Positions 54,710 through 56,586 of a stretch of 56,586 bases of DNA are shown piece after piece. This DNA comes from Bacteroidia bacterium. GTDB lineage: Bacteria > Bacteroidota > Bacteroidia > Chitinophagales > UBA2359. The notes under the pieces are model-generated. The model ran no database searches and was not told the DNA's origin. It saw nothing but the letters and a program-made list of their open reading frames with translations. Where the stretch lies: NCBI GenBank assembly GCA_030427245.1, contig JAUHXA010000049.1:1-56586 (forward strand). Direction: 5' to 3'. Position 1 is the stretch's first letter. Each line of letters begins with the position of its first letter. The translations under genes were made by a program, and so were the position numbers.

Positions 54710-56488
54710 TCACCCCATCCTCGCCTCAATATCCTTCAATTCCCCCTTCGGAATAGCCGAAATCAACTTCTGCGTATAAGCACGCTGAGGATTGTTGTAA
54801 ATCTCATCCGCAATGCCCATTTCTTCAATCTTACCCTTGTTCATCACAATCATTCTATCACTCATAAACTTCACCACCGAAAGGTCGTGCGAAATAAAAA
54901 TGTAGGTAAACTGGAATTTTTCACGGAGGTCAATCAAGAGGTTCAATACCTGCGCCTGAACCGACACATCCAAAGCCGACACCGATTCGTCACAAATAAT
55001 AAACTTGGGATTCAAGCCCAAAGCACGAGCCACACAAATGCGCTGACGTTGACCACCCGAAAACTCGTGCGGGTAGCGGTTGAAGTGTTCAGGAAGCATA
55101 TTGCAGGTTTCGAGGAGTTCGATGACTCGGTCTTTGCGTTCAGCATCACTACCGAGAATTCCATGCACTTGCATCGGTTCCATGATGGCGTTTCCGATGG
55201 TCAGACGGGGATTGAGAGAGGAATAGGGGTCTTGAAAAATGATTTGCATTTCCTTTCGCAGGTCTTTCATGTCCGATTGACTCAAATCCAAAACCGAGCG
55301 ACCTTTGTAAATGATTTCACCTTCCTTTGCAGGTGCAAGACGGAGAATCGTACGCCCCAAAGTCGTCTTTCCACAACCCGATTCACCCACTAAACCCAGC
55401 GTTTCGCCAGGATACACATTGAAGGTCACATCGTCCACTGCTTTGACATAATCCAACACTTTCCCAAAAAAGTTTTTCTTTGAAGGAAACCAAGTTTTTA
55501 GGCCTTTGACCTGCAAAATCGGTTCTTGTGCCATCAATTTTTCGTAGCGAGCTTCGGTTTGAGAGGGACTGATTTCGACCGATTTAATCATTTCTTCCAC
55601 CGAAGATACCTTTTCAATCATCTTACCTTCTTCGTCAAAACCCATAAAGTCGTTCACTGTTGGTAACTTGCTCAATCGTTTGCCGAGCGGAGGACGACAA
55701 GCCAAAAGTCCTTTGGTGTAGGGATGTTGTGGGTTGGAGAAAATGTCAAACACGTTGCCTTGCTCTACAATTTTGCCCTTGTACATCACAATCACACGGT
55801 CGGCAATCTCTGCAATCACGCCCAAATCGTGGGTAATGAAAATAACCGAAGAATCAATTTCGCTCTTCAATTTGGACATCATTTCCAAAATCGTCTTTTG
55901 GACAGTCACATCCAAAGCAGTTGTCGGTTCGTCCGCAATCAAGATACTGGGATTGCAGGACATCGCCATCGCAATCATCACCCTCTGCTTTTGTCCACCC
56001 GACAATTGATGCGGATAGGCTTTGAAGATGCGTTCAGGTGTTGGCAATTGTACTTTGTCGAATAGTTCAATTGTCATGGCACGAGCCACGTCTTTGCCGA
56101 CTTTTTGGTGGAGTAGAATCGCTTCCATTACTTGGTCGCCGCAGGTAAAGACGGGATTGAGGGAGGTCATTGGCTCTTGAAAAATCATGGCGATTTCATT
56201 GCCTCGATACTTCCGTATTTCTTTTTCGGGCAGTTTCACCAAGTCCACTTGCTCACCTTTTCGATTGCTAAACAAGATTTCGCCGCCTGCAATGAAGCCT
56301 GGAGGATTGGGAATCAATTGCATAATCGAAAGGGAAGTCACTGATTTGCCCGAACCCGATTCGCCTACAATTCCCAAAGTTTCGCCTCGGTTGAGGGTAA
56401 AACTCACGTCATTGACGGCTTTCACCAATCCTTCGTCTGTCTTAAAATGCGTTTGTAGATTGTTGACCTGTAATAGTAATTGACTCAT
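54710..56488 (-). CDS. Peptide/nickel-type ABC transporter, fused double ATP-binding subunit
   Basis: 592 residues from ATG 56488; an upstream extension to 56536 lacks homology. It holds two complete ATPase domains, DppD-like then DppF-like. Domain 1: Walker A GESGSGKS, signature LSGGQKQR, Walker B ILIADEPT. Domain 2: GESGCGKT, FSGGQRQR and FIICDESV. Each has the oligopeptide-type C-terminal extension (NPQHPYTKGLLACRPPLG; NPQRAYTQKLISAIP). It powers uptake of peptides or similar solutes with permease and binding-protein subunits not encoded in the window. The 98 bp to the right edge show no gene. Confidence 0.93.
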   Translation of the reverse strand: MSQLLLQVNNLQTHFKTDEGLVKAVNDVSFTLNRGETLGIVGESGSGKSVTSLSIMQLIPNPPGFIAGGEILFSNRKGEQVDLVKLPEKEIRKYRGNEIAMIFQEPMTSLNPVFTCGDQVMEAILLHQKVGKDVARAMTIELFDKVQLPTPERIFKAYPHQLSGGQKQRVMIAMAMSCNPSILIADEPTTALDVTVQKTILEMMSKLKSEIDSSVIFITHDLGVIAEIADRVIVMYKGKIVEQGNVFDIFSNPQHPYTKGLLACRPPLGKRLSKLPTVNDFMGFDEEGKMIEKVSSVEEMIKSVEISPSQTEARYEKLMAQEPILQVKGLKTWFPSKKNFFGKVLDYVKAVDDVTFNVYPGETLGLVGESGCGKTTLGRTILRLAPAKEGEIIYKGRSVLDLSQSDMKDLRKEMQIIFQDPYSSLNPRLTIGNAIMEPMQVHGILGSDAERKDRVIELLETCNMLPEHFNRYPHEFSGGQRQRICVARALGLNPKFIICDESVSALDVSVQAQVLNLLIDLREKFQFTYIFISHDLSVVKFMSDRMIVMNKGKIEEMGIADEIYNNPQRAYTQKLISAIPKGELKDIEARMG

Positions 56489-56586
56489 ATAGCTAAAGAA
56501 TAATAATCGAAATGAAATTGGAAGATTGTACTTCAATGCTCTGTATTACATTGAAGGTTATCTACTTCAAATGTTGAAGGATGCTT

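Noticed and set aside
1-56586. tRNA, rRNA, transposase or integrase genes
   Set aside because: None was recognised on either strand; the mobile-looking features are limited to repeats and gene fragments.

Overview
The window comes from an AT-rich chromosome of a Bacteroidota bacterium. The reasons are type IX secretion (T9SS) C-terminal domains, promoters of the TAnnTTTG type, start codons without purine-rich Shine-Dalgarno sites, zinc-free forms of S14, S4 and L36, a BT_3928-type DoxX protein beside folP, and the gene order secY-map-infA-rpmJ-rpsM-rpsK-rpsD-rpoA-rplQ. The sequence alone does not fix the genus.

Layout. (1) 1-6.3 kb: the tail of a small GlsB/YeaQ-like membrane protein; minus-strand xseB, sbcD, a four-helix-bundle gene and a DoxX/thioredoxin-like gene; then plus-strand folP, cdaA and recO. 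(2) 6.3-6.65 kb: a 240-bp inverted repeat and the infB terminator. (3) 6.7-31 kb: one minus-strand block with almost all genes of the translation apparatus: rpsL, rpsG, fusA, rpsJ to rpsN, rpsH to secY, map, infA, rpmJ to rplQ, then rimP-nusA-infB. rpmD and rpmJ are included here as short genes read directly from the DNA. Terminator hairpins, several followed by promoter-like boxes, appear to cut the block into about five transcription units. (4) 31.2-40.5 kb: ribE (minus), then plus-strand rhomboid protease, voltage-gated ion channel, rpiB, M28 peptidase, T9SS cargo protein, CPBP protease and a secreted protein with a phosphohistidine domain followed by an ATP-grasp domain, as in glucan water dikinases. 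(5) 40.6-46.7 kb: an AT-rich accessory island on the minus strand. It holds a tightly coupled three-gene operon (PD-(D/E)XK nuclease-like protein, Ser/Thr kinase, unknown 400-residue protein), an XisI protein, a Fic protein, an ankyrin protein and duplicated fragments of the xisI and ankyrin genes around fic. (6) 46.7-56.5 kb: minus-strand extradiol dioxygenase, a TonB-dependent receptor with a TPR-adenylate/guanylate cyclase 3 bp behind it, a PL7 alginate lyase lipoprotein, an unknown lipoprotein and a double-ATPase peptide ABC transporter subunit.

How the parts fit. Regions 1-3 are housekeeping: DNA repair, folate, c-di-AMP and translation. Regions 4 and 6 are cell-envelope and secretion genes, with polysaccharide handling suggested by the alginate lyase and possibly the dikinase. 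Region 5 looks like a defence or conflict island. The kinase-nuclease-unknown operon and the secreted dikinase-like protein are the best candidates for new biology. Functions are inferred from motifs read by eye; no database search was possible.
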